This document shows positions 51,995-61,230 of a stretch of DNA of 64,000 bases, piece by piece. Each line of letters begins with the position of its first letter. The first letter of the stretch is position 1. The notes under the pieces were generated by a model, which worked only from the letters and a program-made list of their open reading frames with translations, was not told the DNA's origin and ran no database searches. Source of the DNA: Acidobacteriaceae bacterium (GTDB lineage Bacteria > Acidobacteriota > Terriglobia > Bryobacterales > Bryobacteraceae); contig JAFAYL010000027.1 in the NCBI GenBank assembly GCA_019240405.1, positions 24,346 to 88,345 on the forward strand. The letters run 5' to 3'. Made by a program: the position numbers and the translations under genes.

Positions 51995-54337
51995 ATGTCT
52001 TGTCTCACTGGAGTGATGCTTTTTGCATCGCTGCCCAGCGCCTTTGGGCAGTCCGTTGCACATCCGAAAAGGGCGGACCTTCCGACCGAAAACGAGATCC
52101 GCTTTCAAGCTGTAACTCAGGATTCAAACGGACCCTGGAGATACCTGCACTTGGAAGCGAAAATCGACACCTCCGATATGGAGATCACGGCGGATCAGAT
52201 CCGGTACAATTCCGACACTGATTGGGCTTATGCGAACGGGCACGTTCACTTGGAGCATTTCGCAACTGGGGATAAACTTGACGCCGACCACGGCGAATAC
52301 AATTTAAAAACTCAAGAAGGCCGATTTTACGTCGTCTCTGGCACGTCGCCTCCAAAAATCATGTCGAGTCCCGGAGTCCTTACGACAACTAATCCGTTCT
52401 TTTTTCGCGCTCAATGGGCAGAACGCATCAAAGATCGCTATATCATCCACCATGGCTTTCTCACTGACTGCAAGATGCCAAAACCGTGGTGGAGATTTGA
52501 TGCGCCGGTCTTCGATGTCATTCCTGGAGACCGTGCGATCGCACGACATACCGTTTTCCGCCTAAAGCGGATTCCGATTCTGTATTTACCTTATTTTTAT
52601 CGGCCGCTCGGAAAGAACCCACGTCAAAGCGGATTTTTGACACCGAACTTTGGCCACACCACTACACGCGGGTGGATGTACGGCGTCGGCTATTACTGGG
52701 CCATTAACAGAAGTTACGACATGAGCTACATCCTCCAGTACTTCACGCTCCGTGGCCCGGCGCACAACTTTGGTTTCCGCGCGAAGCCGAATGAGGTCAC
52801 CGATGTGGACCTTAGCCTCTACGGAGTTCAAGATGAACAGGGCGCACCCGGCCCGGCCCCGCGTCTCAAAGAGGGCGGTTTGGAAGCTGAGCTTACGGCT
52901 CGGACAGAAATCTGGGGCTTTACAGGGCGGCTCGACTACAAGTATTTGAGCTCGTTTTTATTTCGTTTGGCGTTTGCCAATACTTTCAGTTCCGCTACTC
53001 TTTCTCAGGTCGATTCGGTCGGTTATCTGCAAAGACGTTTCCAAGATGACAAATATGTTTTGAATTTCGTCTTGCAGCGCAATCAACTTTTCGAAACGAT
53101 TACATTTGAAGGGCAGCGCCCCAATGAGGTAATTCTTCAGAAGCTCCCGTACGTTGAATTTTCGAGCCGGGATGAGCAAATCGCGGACGCGCCGGTGCCG
53201 GTCTGGTTTTCCTTTGGCTCGAGCGCGGGCCTCGTAAGCCGGGAAGAGCCAATATTTCAAACAGGTCTTGACCTGGAGAGAATTGACGTTCAGCCTCGAG
53301 TCATGACCGCGTTTAACTTCAAAGGATTTTCGCTTACTCCCAGCATTACGTTTGATGTTACGGATTACGGCAAAGCCTATTCAGTAAATACAACCACCTA
53401 CACACCTGTTACCTCTTGTGGCGGATATCCCACTTGTCCTCCAGCGCCAACAACAAACGTCAAACTTACTAACACGAACCTTTATCGAAAAGATGCAAAT
53501 TTTACTCTTGATCTGAGGTTTCCGACGCTCGAAAAAGTTTACACGCCGCCGAAATGGCTGCACTTAGGCAAAAAGCTCAAGCATGTCATTGAAGGACAAG
53601 CGGCCTACGAATACGTGACGGGCGTCAATGAATTTCAGAAAATTATCCACTTCGATGCGACAGACATTGTGTCGAACACGAATCAATTAACGCTTTCTCT
53701 GACGAATCGTTTATATAGAAAGGATAAAGACGGTAATATCAGCGAAATATTAACGTGGCAGATACTTCAGGCGCGGTACTTTGACCCGACCTTCGGCGGC
53801 GCTGTCGTGTTGAATCAGCGCAACGTTGTTCTCGCCGCAGAGGAGATCACGCCCTTCATATTTCTGGACGGACCCCGTTCGTATTCGCCGCTCGTTTCCT
53901 TGCTCCGAGTTAACTTGTTCCCGCTAGTCACGGTCGATTGGCGAACCGATTATGACCCGCTCCGGCACAAATTCGTAGATGACAGCATCAGTGTCGGTGT
54001 CCACCATGGCCTGTATGGTGTAAATGTCGGAGATACTTCCATTAACACGAATCCGCTTTTGATCCCGCGAGCGAACCAACTCACTTTCGGAGGCAACTAT
54101 GGAAATACGAACCGCAGGGGATGGAATGCGGGAGCGCTTGTCGATTATGACATGCTTCTTCACAGGCGATTATTCGATATTTTTCAGGTGTCTTATAACA
54201 GCGATTGCTGCGGGTTCAGTTTTCAACTCCGGAGATTCAACCTGGGAATCAGGAACGAGAACCAATATCTCATTTCATTCGCGGTCGCCAACATAGGAAG
54301 CTTCGGCACATTGCAAAAGCAAGCGCGAATGTTCTGA
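51995..54337 (+). CDS. lptD: LPS-assembly outer-membrane protein LptD
   Basis: Residues after the signal peptide (CLTGVMLFASLPSAFGQS) start with the OstA/LptA-like jellyroll (ITADQIRYNSDTDWAYANGH, DKLDADHGEYNLKTQEGRFY) and continue with the conserved RIPILYLPYFYRPLG and RQSGFLTPNFG, the hallmark of LptD. The C-terminal ~500 residues form the large beta barrel, ending in aromatic strands (ENQYLISFAVANIG). It inserts LPS in the outer leaflet together with LptE. The start is uncertain: the frame is open from 51815, but that would overlap the divergent RDD gene. Shows the organism has an LPS outer membrane. Confidence 0.92.
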   Translation: MSCLTGVMLFASLPSAFGQSVAHPKRADLPTENEIRFQAVTQDSNGPWRYLHLEAKIDTSDMEITADQIRYNSDTDWAYANGHVHLEHFATGDKLDADHGEYNLKTQEGRFYVVSGTSPPKIMSSPGVLTTTNPFFFRAQWAERIKDRYIIHHGFLTDCKMPKPWWRFDAPVFDVIPGDRAIARHTVFRLKRIPILYLPYFYRPLGKNPRQSGFLTPNFGHTTTRGWMYGVGYYWAINRSYDMSYILQYFTLRGPAHNFGFRAKPNEVTDVDLSLYGVQDEQGAPGPAPRLKEGGLEAELTARTEIWGFTGRLDYKYLSSFLFRLAFANTFSSATLSQVDSVGYLQRRFQDDKYVLNFVLQRNQLFETITFEGQRPNEVILQKLPYVEFSSRDEQIADAPVPVWFSFGSSAGLVSREEPIFQTGLDLERIDVQPRVMTAFNFKGFSLTPSITFDVTDYGKAYSVNTTTYTPVTSCGGYPTCPPAPTTNVKLTNTNLYRKDANFTLDLRFPTLEKVYTPPKWLHLGKKLKHVIEGQAAYEYVTGVNEFQKIIHFDATDIVSNTNQLTLSLTNRLYRKDKDGNISEILTWQILQARYFDPTFGGAVVLNQRNVVLAAEEITPFIFLDGPRSYSPLVSLLRVNLFPLVTVDWRTDYDPLRHKFVDDSISVGVHHGLYGVNVGDTSINTNPLLIPRANQLTFGGNYGNTNRRGWNAGALVDYDMLLHRRLFDIFQVSYNSDCCGFSFQLRRFNLGIRNENQYLISFAVANIGSFGTLQKQARMF

Positions 54338-54652
54338 TTAGTGCAGTTCGGTCTTCGTCAAAGCCTGATCTAAGAGATTCGCGAAATCGCGGCTTTTGTC
54401 ATTGACGGACTCTTTCAATACGGCCAGCTCGCGTTCGGCTGTGCGAAGGCGGTCCGCTAGGTGAAGACATGCGAGTACTGCCGTGCGGGTGGAATCGAGG
54501 TTTCCAGCACGGCGCGCGATGGTTGACATGAGCTCGTCAATTTCATGCGCCAGTTCTTCCGTATCGCGGGGGTCGCCCGATGTCGAGACACTGTAGACCT
54601 GATTGAAGATGGTAACGCGGACAACTTGCTTGGACGAGCGCGCTGAATCCAT
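54338..54652 (-). CDS. zapA: cell division protein ZapA
   Basis: 104 residues. The N-terminal beta hairpin (VVRVTIFNQVYSVSTSGDPR) is followed by DTEELAHEIDELMSTIARRA and the long helix AVLACLHLADRLRTAERELA, the ZapA layout. ZapA crosslinks FtsZ filaments at the Z ring. It follows the ZapB-like gene by 12 bp and directly abuts the convergent lptD stop. Confidence 0.92.
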   Translation of the reverse strand: MDSARSSKQVVRVTIFNQVYSVSTSGDPRDTEELAHEIDELMSTIARRAGNLDSTRTAVLACLHLADRLRTAERELAVLKESVNDKSRDFANLLDQALTKTELH

Positions 54653-54664
54653 GCTTTAGCTGAC

Positions 54665-54904
54665 TCAGCTTGCGCTCACCAAATCCATCTGTCCTAGCAA
54701 TTTCTCGATGCGCGCCTTCACATGTTTGCGCTCAGTGCGCAATTCCTCAAGTTCGCTCTGAGCCCCTTTCAATCGCTCTCGAAGTTGGTCATTTTCGGCG
54801 CGAAGAGTCGTAATCAGCTCGACAGCTCGCGTGATCCTTTGCTCAAGGTTCGCGAGTGTATCAATACTCTCCGCACTTTCCGCTTGGACTACTGCTGTTT
54901 CCAT
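54665..54904 (-). CDS. ZapB-like coiled-coil division protein
   Basis: 79 residues that are almost entirely one coiled coil (LANLEQRITRAVELITTLRA then ENDQLRERLKGAQSELEELR). The late segment KARIEKLLGQMDLV is conserved in the small coiled-coil proteins that accompany zapA. Twelve bases upstream of zapA and 20 bp after rplT, on the same strand. Confidence 0.78.
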   Translation of the reverse strand: METAVVQAESAESIDTLANLEQRITRAVELITTLRAENDQLRERLKGAQSELEELRTERKHVKARIEKLLGQMDLVSAS

Positions 54905-54924
54905 CTCTTTCCAATCTGAGAAAA

Positions 54925-55293
54925 TTATTGAACTTGAGCCTGAAGCGCGGCTTTCGCCCTTTCAATGAGCGCCAGAAAACCAGCGGAATCGTTGACGGCA
55001 ATATCTGCAAGAACCTTCCTGTTCAGGTCAACACCCGCGCGCTTCAAACCGCTCATGAACTTACTGTACGAGATATCCGCTCCGCGACAGGCTGCATTTA
55101 TCCGTACGATCCACAAAGATCGAAAATTGCGCTTCTTGAGACGACGCCCGACGTAGCCGTACCGAAGCGCTTTCTCGACGGCTTCTTGGGCTGCTCTATT
55201 TAGCTTGGATTTGGTGAGAAAAAAGCCCTTAGCCCGGCGAAGCGTTTTGTGCCGGTAATCCCGGCGATGTGTACCTCTCTTAACCCTTGGCAC
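54925..55293 (-). CDS. rplT: 50S ribosomal protein L20
   Basis: 122 residues, full length. Motifs [60 protein letters not shown] and [20 protein letters not shown] are diagnostic. L20 is an early assembly protein of the 50S subunit and in several bacteria autoregulates its own operon by binding the mRNA leader. 110 bp downstream of rpmI. Confidence 0.97.
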   Translation of the reverse strand: MPRVKRGTHRRDYRHKTLRRAKGFFLTKSKLNRAAQEAVEKALRYGYVGRRLKKRNFRSLWIVRINAACRGADISYSKFMSGLKRAGVDLNRKVLADIAVNDSAGFLALIERAKAALQAQVQ

Positions 55294-55403
55294 GTTTTCT
55301 CCTTTTCAATTTGGACCGGCGATGCCGCCATTCGGGAGGCTTGCAGGCACGTGCGGCGCCTCATCCTACCCCGTATTGCTCGATACCTTCCCTCGAAAGA
55401 AAA

Positions 55404-55598
55404 TCAGTACGGAAGCATGCTTTCAAGCTTCGCCTGATCCGTTGAATCCGCGATTACTCCTTGCCCAAGCTTCCGTTTCCGGGAACGTGGCTTCGATGTC
55501 AAAATGTGACGTGCAAAGGCGTGGCGCCTTACAATTTTTCCTGTGCCCGTCTTCTTGAAGCGCTTGGACGCACCTTTATGTGTCTTTAACTTGGGCAT
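55404..55598 (-). CDS. rpmI: 50S ribosomal protein L35
   Basis: 64 residues from ATG 55598: [40 protein letters not shown] and KRKLGQGVI are the L35 signatures; a frame extending to 55616 adds six non-conserved residues. A Shine-Dalgarno AAGGAC lies just upstream. The usual partner infC is not adjacent; the preceding gene is iscX, 93 bp away, with its own promoter-like site between. Confidence 0.96.
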   Translation of the reverse strand: MPKLKTHKGASKRFKKTGTGKIVRRHAFARHILTSKPRSRKRKLGQGVIADSTDQAKLESMLPY

Positions 55599-55615
55599 AA
55601 CGTGTCCTTGAAACA

Positions 55616-55635
55616 CACGCGCCAGCTTGCGCGTG
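55616..55635 (-). promoter_or_regulatory. hairpin in the rpmI leader
   Basis: CACGCGC (55616-55622) and GCGCGTG (55629-55635) form a 7-bp GC stem with a six-base loop on the mRNA, placed just upstream of the Shine-Dalgarno of rpmI. Its position fits an autoregulatory target for L20 or a translational control hairpin; this is inference. Confidence 0.35.
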
Positions 55636-55659
55636 CGCTGGGGTGGAACTACTCCACGC

Positions 55660-55668
55660 AGTATAACA
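55660..55668 (-). promoter_or_regulatory. extended -10 promoter of rpmI-rplT-zapBA
   Basis: On the minus strand TGTTATACT reads as an extended -10 (TGn-TATACT) about 60 bp before the rpmI ATG. No good -35 is visible, as is usual for extended -10 promoters. It would uncouple the ribosomal genes from the isc operon upstream. Confidence 0.45.
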
Positions 55669-55691
55669 CGCGATTGCGATTTGCGGCTAAG

Positions 55692-55904
55692 TCACTGATT
55701 ATCCTGATACTCCTCTAGCCAAGCCATCTGGATCGACTCAAGCTTTCCCTCCGTCGAAGCCGCGGGATCGTCACTGAAGTTCGGCAGTTCCGTGATCCAT
55801 CTGTGGAGATCAGTGAATCGGATATTGATCGGATTCACCTCGGGGTGAGCCTCGTAAAGGCTTAGCGCGATATCTTCGGTGTGATTCCAAGTGAGCCCAG
55901 GCAT
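55692..55904 (-). CDS. iscX: Fe-S cluster assembly protein IscX
   Basis: 70 residues: LTWNHTEDIALSLYEAHPEV, IRFTDLHRWITELPNFSDDP and IQMAWLEEYQD match IscX/YfhJ closely, including the acidic surface residues that bind IscS and iron. IscX modulates IscS as an iron-dependent regulator. It follows hscA by 43 bp; the ferredoxin gene fdx that normally separates them is absent. Confidence 0.93.
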   Translation of the reverse strand: MPGLTWNHTEDIALSLYEAHPEVNPINIRFTDLHRWITELPNFSDDPAASTEGKLESIQMAWLEEYQDNQ

Positions 55905-55947
55905 AATTACTCAAGACATTCAGGCGCGGTCTTCGGTTACGATTTGC

Positions 55948-57801
55948 TCAATCGATTTTCGTGCCCTTCAATGCACCCTGTACCGCCGAATTCATCATAT
56001 TCTCTGCGAGTTTCATGGTCGCCTTGTTGAGCTGTTCGATTTTTTCATTCAAGACGTGGTGATCAGTCCCGTGATACGAAGCCTCTAAATCTCGTATGGC
56101 GAATTCGATAACCGCGCGCTCTTCAGACGTTAGAGCCATCCATGCCTCACTCTTTTGACCTTTTTCCGTTGCGCTGAGGATATTGTCGGCTTCCACCCGA
56201 GCTTCACGGACCTGCCTTTCACGCATGTCCTCTTCCGCTTTCTCAAAGGACTCCCGGATCATCGCTTCGACTTGCTCTTCGCTCAAGCCGTAAGAGGGTT
56301 TCACTTCAACACTTTGTTCCTTTCCCGTTCGAGCATCTCGCGCGGTTACGTTCAAGATCCCATTCGCGTCGATCAGGAAACGCACCTCAATTCGCGCCAT
56401 TCCAGCGGGAATGGGCTCGACGTCTTTGAAGTCGAAGCGCGCCAGGCTCCGGCAGTCCTTTACAAGCTCGCGTTCCCCTTGCAGGACATGGATCAACACG
56501 TTACACTGCCCGTCCACAGCGGTCGTAAAGGTTTCAGTCGCGCTGGCGGGAATCGTAGAGTTTCGATGGATCAGCTTTGAAACCACACCGCCCATAGTTT
56601 CGATGCCGAGCGAGAGCGGCGTTACGTCGAGCAGCAACTTATCCTCGACGTGTCCAGCTAAGATGCCAGCCTGCACAGCAGCTCCTAACGCGACGACTTC
56701 TTCCGGATTCAACTCAGTATGCGGCTTCGCTTTGAACAGGCGCTCGACAGCGGTGCGGACCAGCGGAATCCGGGTCGAACCCCCGACTAGAACCACCTCA
56801 TCGATCCCTTCCGGAGTAAGCTTCGCGTCATTCAGGCACGCCCGGCACGATTCAAGTGTTCTCTCCACAATCGGCGCAATGAGCCGGTCAAAAAGCTGGC
56901 GGTCAATCGCGCGAGTGTAACGCCGTCCTTTGTATTCGAATTCGATACGAGTTTCCGGAACGAAAGAGAGTTCTTCCTTTGCCTTGATCACTGCGCGGCG
57001 AAGCCTTTGCACCCCTTCCGAATCTCGGGACAGATCCTCGGCCCATTCCGATTCCAAATCTTCAAGAGCGATACGTAGGAGCAGATTGTCTATATCATCA
57101 CCGCCGAGGTGAGTATCGCCGTTTGTCGCAAGAACCTCGAAAATGCCTTCGTGCAGCCGCAGAATGGAAATGTCGAACGTGCCACCCCCAAAGTCATAGA
57201 CTGCGATGATGCCGTTGTTGCGCTTATCGAGGCCGTATGCCAACGATGCCGCGGTTGGTTCATTCACCAACCGCAATACTTCGAGCCCCGCTAAGCGGCC
57301 CGCATCTTTCGTCGCCTGCCGTTGAGCGTCATTGAAGTACGCGGGAACGGTGATCACCGCTTCGATAACCGGCACGCCCAAAGCGGCCTCAGCATTGTCC
57401 TTCAGTTGCCGCAACACGGCCGCGGAAATCTCGGGAGGCGTGAATGTCCGCTCGCCCAGTTTAACTTTAATGACAGATTCGCTGTCGTCGGCAATACGAA
57501 AAGGAAAGAGTTTCAATTCGTCGTGAACGTCGGCCACACCGCGCCCCATCAGGCGTTTAACGGAGTAAATGGATCGGCCGGGATTCGTCAGGAGCAAATC
57601 GCGCGCAGGCTCGCCAGCGATCAGCTTCCCATCGCTCGTCGAAGAAATCACGCTCGGCACGATTTTTCGGCCTTCCGCGTCCTCTATGATCCGAGGGCGC
57701 GTCAAATCCATGTACGCAACCAGGCTGTTCGTCGTGCCTAGATCAATGCCGACAATCTTCGAATTCCGCTCACTGCCGAAATCAATTTGAAAAGCTCCCA
57801 T
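55948..57801 (-). CDS. hscA: Fe-S assembly Hsp70 chaperone HscA
   Basis: 617 residues. The ATPase domain has [68 protein letters not shown] and [20 protein letters not shown]. The substrate domain begins around [20 protein letters not shown]. HscA binds the LPPVK motif of IscU, which is present in this window, and drives cluster transfer with HscB. Six bp after hscB. Confidence 0.95.
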   Translation of the reverse strand: MGAFQIDFGSERNSKIVGIDLGTTNSLVAYMDLTRPRIIEDAEGRKIVPSVISSTSDGKLIAGEPARDLLLTNPGRSIYSVKRLMGRGVADVHDELKLFPFRIADDSESVIKVKLGERTFTPPEISAAVLRQLKDNAEAALGVPVIEAVITVPAYFNDAQRQATKDAGRLAGLEVLRLVNEPTAASLAYGLDKRNNGIIAVYDFGGGTFDISILRLHEGIFEVLATNGDTHLGGDDIDNLLLRIALEDLESEWAEDLSRDSEGVQRLRRAVIKAKEELSFVPETRIEFEYKGRRYTRAIDRQLFDRLIAPIVERTLESCRACLNDAKLTPEGIDEVVLVGGSTRIPLVRTAVERLFKAKPHTELNPEEVVALGAAVQAGILAGHVEDKLLLDVTPLSLGIETMGGVVSKLIHRNSTIPASATETFTTAVDGQCNVLIHVLQGERELVKDCRSLARFDFKDVEPIPAGMARIEVRFLIDANGILNVTARDARTGKEQSVEVKPSYGLSEEQVEAMIRESFEKAEEDMRERQVREARVEADNILSATEKGQKSEAWMALTSEERAVIEFAIRDLEASYHGTDHHVLNEKIEQLNKATMKLAENMMNSAVQGALKGTKID

Positions 57802-57807
57802 AATCAG

Positions 57808-58401
57808 TTACAAACGCTCCTCGACAGGCTCTGCGTCGGCTGCCCCCGCATCTAGCGCTTTATCGACATCACGGATCAGATTTTCGATATATCGGCGACG
57901 GTTCAGGACGCTTCGGATTTCGTGGAGAGCTTGTTTCGCTGTCTCGCTCTGAGGTTCCGCGGCATCGTACTTCGCGAATAAAGCCATCAGTTCGGAATCA
58001 ATCCCCATCCGCAAACCAACGAAGTTCTCTCTGGCGTTCTCAAGTTGCGGACGCGCCGAGGCATCGCCCTGCTTTAGCTCTTCAAGCATCATGTTTAGCT
58101 CGAAGACTTCTTCCAAAAGCTCAGGAGGCACATCTCGCGAGCGCTGCTCGCCTATCGGAAATCCTTCCTCAGTAAGTAAATACTCCGCGCGCTTTACCGG
58201 ATCTCTCAAGGTTCGGTAACCATCATTCAAAATGGCCGTCGCATCGAGAGCCTGTAATTGCTCTTCGGCGCTCTTACGGCTGAACCGGTCAGGGTGCCAC
58301 TGTCGGCTAAGCTCATAAAACCGTTTCTGCAGCGCACCGGTATCGAGCGTGAGTCTTCGCTCAATGCCAAAAAATTCGTAGAAATCTCTAGGGATGGACA
58401 T
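57808..58401 (-). CDS. hscB: Fe-S assembly J-domain co-chaperone HscB
   Basis: 197 residues. The J-domain HPD is at 36-38 (LSRQWHPDRFSRKSAEEQLQ), followed by INDGYRTLRDP-type sequence (ILNDGYRTLRDPVKRAEYLL). The C-terminal three-helix bundle that binds IscU follows (EEVFELNMMLEELKQGD). HscB delivers IscU to HscA and stimulates its ATPase. Located 57 bp after iscA and 6 bp before hscA. Confidence 0.94.
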   Translation of the reverse strand: MSIPRDFYEFFGIERRLTLDTGALQKRFYELSRQWHPDRFSRKSAEEQLQALDATAILNDGYRTLRDPVKRAEYLLTEEGFPIGEQRSRDVPPELLEEVFELNMMLEELKQGDASARPQLENARENFVGLRMGIDSELMALFAKYDAAEPQSETAKQALHEIRSVLNRRRYIENLIRDVDKALDAGAADAEPVEERL

Positions 58402-58458
58402 TGACGTACTTGGACTAACCTTGATTCGCCCTTATCGAGCAGCCAGGGCCGCGAGAGT

Positions 58459-58854
58459 CTACGCCGAAAACGATGTGCCGCAGCCGCAGCTTTTCTTGGC
58501 GTGCGGATTGTGAAACACAAAGCCCGATTGAATGAGCGAATCCTGCCAATCGAGTGTCATTCCATCTAGAAACAGAATGCTTTTCGGATCGACAAAAATC
58601 TTCACGTTCTCAAATTCAAAGACGTGATCTCGCGGCCGGGGCTCAGGTGCAAATTTAAACTGATAACTCAGCCCGGAGCATCCGCCGCCAAGAACACCCA
58701 GCCGCAATCCGCCCGACACTCCCTCGCGCGCGAATGCCTCGCGTATTTTTTGAAGTGCCTTCGGCGTGACCTGCACTTGCTTTTGCGCAGTGTCATGTGC
58801 CGGTGTTTCGTTCCGCGCCTCCACCCCGCCGAGCTGAGTCAATTCCGCCATCAA
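58459..58854 (-). CDS. iscA: A-type Fe-S carrier IscA
   Basis: 131 residues. The ligand cysteines are in GVLGGGCSGLSYQFKFAPE and in SCGCGTSFSA. FVDPKSILFLDGMTLDWQDS is typical of A-type carriers. An extra ~28 residues precede the domain. Could equally be called ErpA by family, but its place between iscU (24 bp gap) and hscB (57 bp gap) supports IscA. The start could be either of two adjacent ATGs. Confidence 0.93.
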   Translation of the reverse strand: MMAELTQLGGVEARNETPAHDTAQKQVQVTPKALQKIREAFAREGVSGGLRLGVLGGGCSGLSYQFKFAPEPRPRDHVFEFENVKIFVDPKSILFLDGMTLDWQDSLIQSGFVFHNPHAKKSCGCGTSFSA

Positions 58855-58878
58855 TCGAAGAAGAATTGCGTCCGCGGC

Positions 58879-59292
58879 TCAACTGACCGCAACCGCTTCC
58901 GGCTTCGCTGCGTTCCGCTTATTCTTGTAGTCGCCGATAGCTGCTTTAATCGCATCCTCCGCCAGCACGGAACAGTGAATCTTCACCGGAGGCAGCGAAA
59001 GCTCGTTAACAATGTCGGTATTCTTGATATGCAGCGCCTGATCCACCGTCCTGCCTTTCAACCACTCGGTGGCTAGAGAAGAGCTGGCAATCGCGCTACC
59101 ACAGCCGAACGTCTTGAACTTTGCGTCTTCAATCACGCCGGTTTCTGGGTTCACCTTGACCTGCAGCTTCATCACGTCGCCACATTCGGGTGCTCCCACC
59201 ATGCCCGTCCCCACATCGGGACTGCTCTTATCCAACGACCCTACGTTCCGTGGATTCTTATAATGATCGAGAACTTTATCAGAGTAAGCCAT
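58879..59292 (-). CDS. iscU: Fe-S cluster scaffold IscU
   Basis: 137 residues. The cluster ligands C37 (GAPECGDVM), C64 (FGCGSAIASSS) and H106/C107 are all present, and the HscA-recognition motif LPPVK is at 100-104. DKVLDHYKNPRNVGSLDK is the usual N-terminus. A ten-residue basic tail follows. The scaffold receives sulfur from IscS (36 bp upstream) and passes clusters on with HscA/HscB. Confidence 0.97.
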   Translation of the reverse strand: MAYSDKVLDHYKNPRNVGSLDKSSPDVGTGMVGAPECGDVMKLQVKVNPETGVIEDAKFKTFGCGSAIASSSLATEWLKGRTVDQALHIKNTDIVNELSLPPVKIHCSVLAEDAIKAAIGDYKNKRNAAKPEAVAVS

Positions 59293-59328
59293 TCTGTACC
59301 TCTCAATACCTTCCTAAAAATTGTCGTC

Positions 59329-60543
59329 CTAGTGCGCTGCCCAAACTACTTTTGAAAGGTCGACGCCCTCTTTTGCCATCTCGTAAAGTGGCGACAGCTC
59401 ACGCAACTTCCTTACCACGTCGATTACCTTATTACTAACGTAATCCACCTCGGGTTCCGTATTGAAGCGGCCAATACCGAACCGAATGGATGAATGAGCG
59501 AGATCGTCCCCAGCACCCAGGGCCTTTAACACATAACTCGGCTCGAGTGTCGCCGATGTACAGGCCGATCCGCTCGATACCGCAATATCGTTAATTCCCA
59601 TCAGCAGGCTCTCTCCTTCAACATAAGCAAAGCTGATGTTCAAGTTATGCGGCAGCCGGTGTTCCATCGAGCCGTTGATGTACACTTCGTCCAATTCCGT
59701 CATCAATTTGTTCTTCAGCTTGTCGCGCAAGAAACTGAGGCGTTTCGATTCTTCCGCCATCTCCCTTTTGGCGATCTCGCAAGCCGCGCCGAGTCCGACA
59801 ATCCCTGGTACGTTCAGCGTTCCTGAACGCATCCCGCGCTCGTGTCCGCCGCCATCCATCTGAGCGGTGATCTGGACCCGAGGATTTCGCCGGCGCACGT
59901 ACAGAGCCCCGCACCCTTTCGGTCCATAGAGCTTGTGCCCAGTCAGCGAAAGCAAATCGATGCCGTCTGCCATTACGTTGACAGGTATCTTCCCGACCGC
60001 CTGCACAGCATCACTGTGGAACAGCACGCCCTTCTCTTTAGCGATTTTTCCGATGTCCTGCATCGGCTGAACCACGCCAATCTCGTTGTTCGCGTACATG
60101 ATCGAGATCAGGATGGTCTTATCCGTTATGGCCTCGCGCAATTGATCGAGATCGATCAGCCCGTCCTGCTTGACAGGAAGATACGTTACGCGGACGCCTT
60201 CCTTCTCCAGGCGTTTGCACGTATCTAAGACCGCTTTGTGTTCGGTGACTTGCGTAATGATATGATTGCCGCGCTCGGCGTACATCTCGGAAATGCCCTT
60301 CAGCGCGAGATTATTCGATTCCGTCGCGCCGCTGGTAAACACAATCTCCTTGGGCGTCGCTCCGATTAGATCGGCGATCTGTTTTCGCGCCTTTTCAGTT
60401 GCCTCTTCCGCTTCCCATCCAAAGCTGTGATTCCTCGATGCCGCGTTTCCAAATACCTCGGTGAAATACGGCTTCATGACATCAAACACGCGAGGATCCA
60501 TCGGCGTCGTCGCGTGATTGTCCATGTAGATCGGCAATTTCAT
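59329..60543 (-). CDS. iscS: cysteine desulfurase IscS
   Basis: 404 residues. PLP lysine in [23 protein letters not shown]-stacking His in [20 protein letters not shown] and the persulfide Cys in [33 protein letters not shown] opens the protein and [20 protein letters not shown] closes the fold. It supplies sulfur for Fe-S clusters and tRNA thiolation. Its ATG overlaps the iscR stop by 4 bp. Confidence 0.97.
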   Translation of the reverse strand: MKLPIYMDNHATTPMDPRVFDVMKPYFTEVFGNAASRNHSFGWEAEEATEKARKQIADLIGATPKEIVFTSGATESNNLALKGISEMYAERGNHIITQVTEHKAVLDTCKRLEKEGVRVTYLPVKQDGLIDLDQLREAITDKTILISIMYANNEIGVVQPMQDIGKIAKEKGVLFHSDAVQAVGKIPVNVMADGIDLLSLTGHKLYGPKGCGALYVRRRNPRVQITAQMDGGGHERGMRSGTLNVPGIVGLGAACEIAKREMAEESKRLSFLRDKLKNKLMTELDEVYINGSMEHRLPHNLNISFAYVEGESLLMGINDIAVSSGSACTSATLEPSYVLKALGAGDDLAHSSIRFGIGRFNTEPEVDYVSNKVIDVVRKLRELSPLYEMAKEGVDLSKVVWAAH

Positions 60544-61049
60544 AACTCTTGTTCCCTTAATAAACTTTTTGCGTCGAGCGAATTCGCGCCTTGAAGCGCA
60601 ACCAGCGGGCTAACCAGCGCCGCCTTTCCTTCCTCTTCAGAATCCCGCAACATATCGTCGATGCTGACACTTTCGAGCAGTCGCAAAATGCCTTCATGGA
60701 TTCGACGCAATGGGCGTTTTACGGTGCAGCGAGTCGAGTGATCGCATCGCATCTCGTCCGTGAAGCAATTTGCCAGAACAATTGGCCCGTCAATCGCCCG
60801 GATTACTTCCAAAGCTGAAATCCGCCGGGGATCTCGCGCCAACCTGTACCCTCCATTAGTTCCGTGTTCGGATAGCAAAAATCCACTCTTACCCAACTTT
60901 TGCAGCAACTTACACGTGACGGGCAGCGGGAGCCCGCATCCATCAGCGACTTCCTTGGCACTCACTGCGCCACCTGTCTCCCGTTGCCGCAGCGCAAAAT
61001 GCTTGAGAGCAATGAGACTGTAATCCGCCTTTTTTGTGAGCCGCAGCAT
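60540..61049 (-). CDS. iscR: Rrf2-family Fe-S regulator IscR
   Basis: 169 residues. The winged helix is [20 protein letters not shown] ... [20 protein letters not shown] and the wing [16 protein letters not shown]. The [2Fe-2S] cysteines are C95, C102 and C108 ([14 protein letters not shown]). As in other bacteria it should repress the isc operon when it carries its cluster. It is the first gene of the operon. Confidence 0.94.
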   Translation of the reverse strand: MLRLTKKADYSLIALKHFALRQRETGGAVSAKEVADGCGLPLPVTCKLLQKLGKSGFLLSEHGTNGGYRLARDPRRISALEVIRAIDGPIVLANCFTDEMRCDHSTRCTVKRPLRRIHEGILRLLESVSIDDMLRDSEEEGKAALVSPLVALQGANSLDAKSLLREQEL

Positions 61050-61095
61050 TTCAGAGCGCCACAGAACGAATCTGCGACCAAGAAGATCCTATTTA

Positions 61096-61104
61096 TTTAT
61101 ACCA
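61096..61104 (-). promoter_or_regulatory. promoter of the isc operon
   Basis: On the minus strand TGGTATAAA forms an extended -10 (TGn-TATAAA) about 47 bp before the iscR ATG, with TTCGCT 18 bp upstream as a poor -35. IscR autorepression would act here; I did not find a clear copy of the known IscR operator. Confidence 0.45.
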
Positions 61105-61230
61105 TGCCGGAAGAGCTACAGCGAAGAGTTTATGTTCCTCCAAATCACTAACTTGAGAAGAGAAGGCGAGTAAGCAAGGAGCAGACTCATAGGCCTTGAT
61201 CCCTTCGAATTCTTCTCCTAAACAGCTCGC

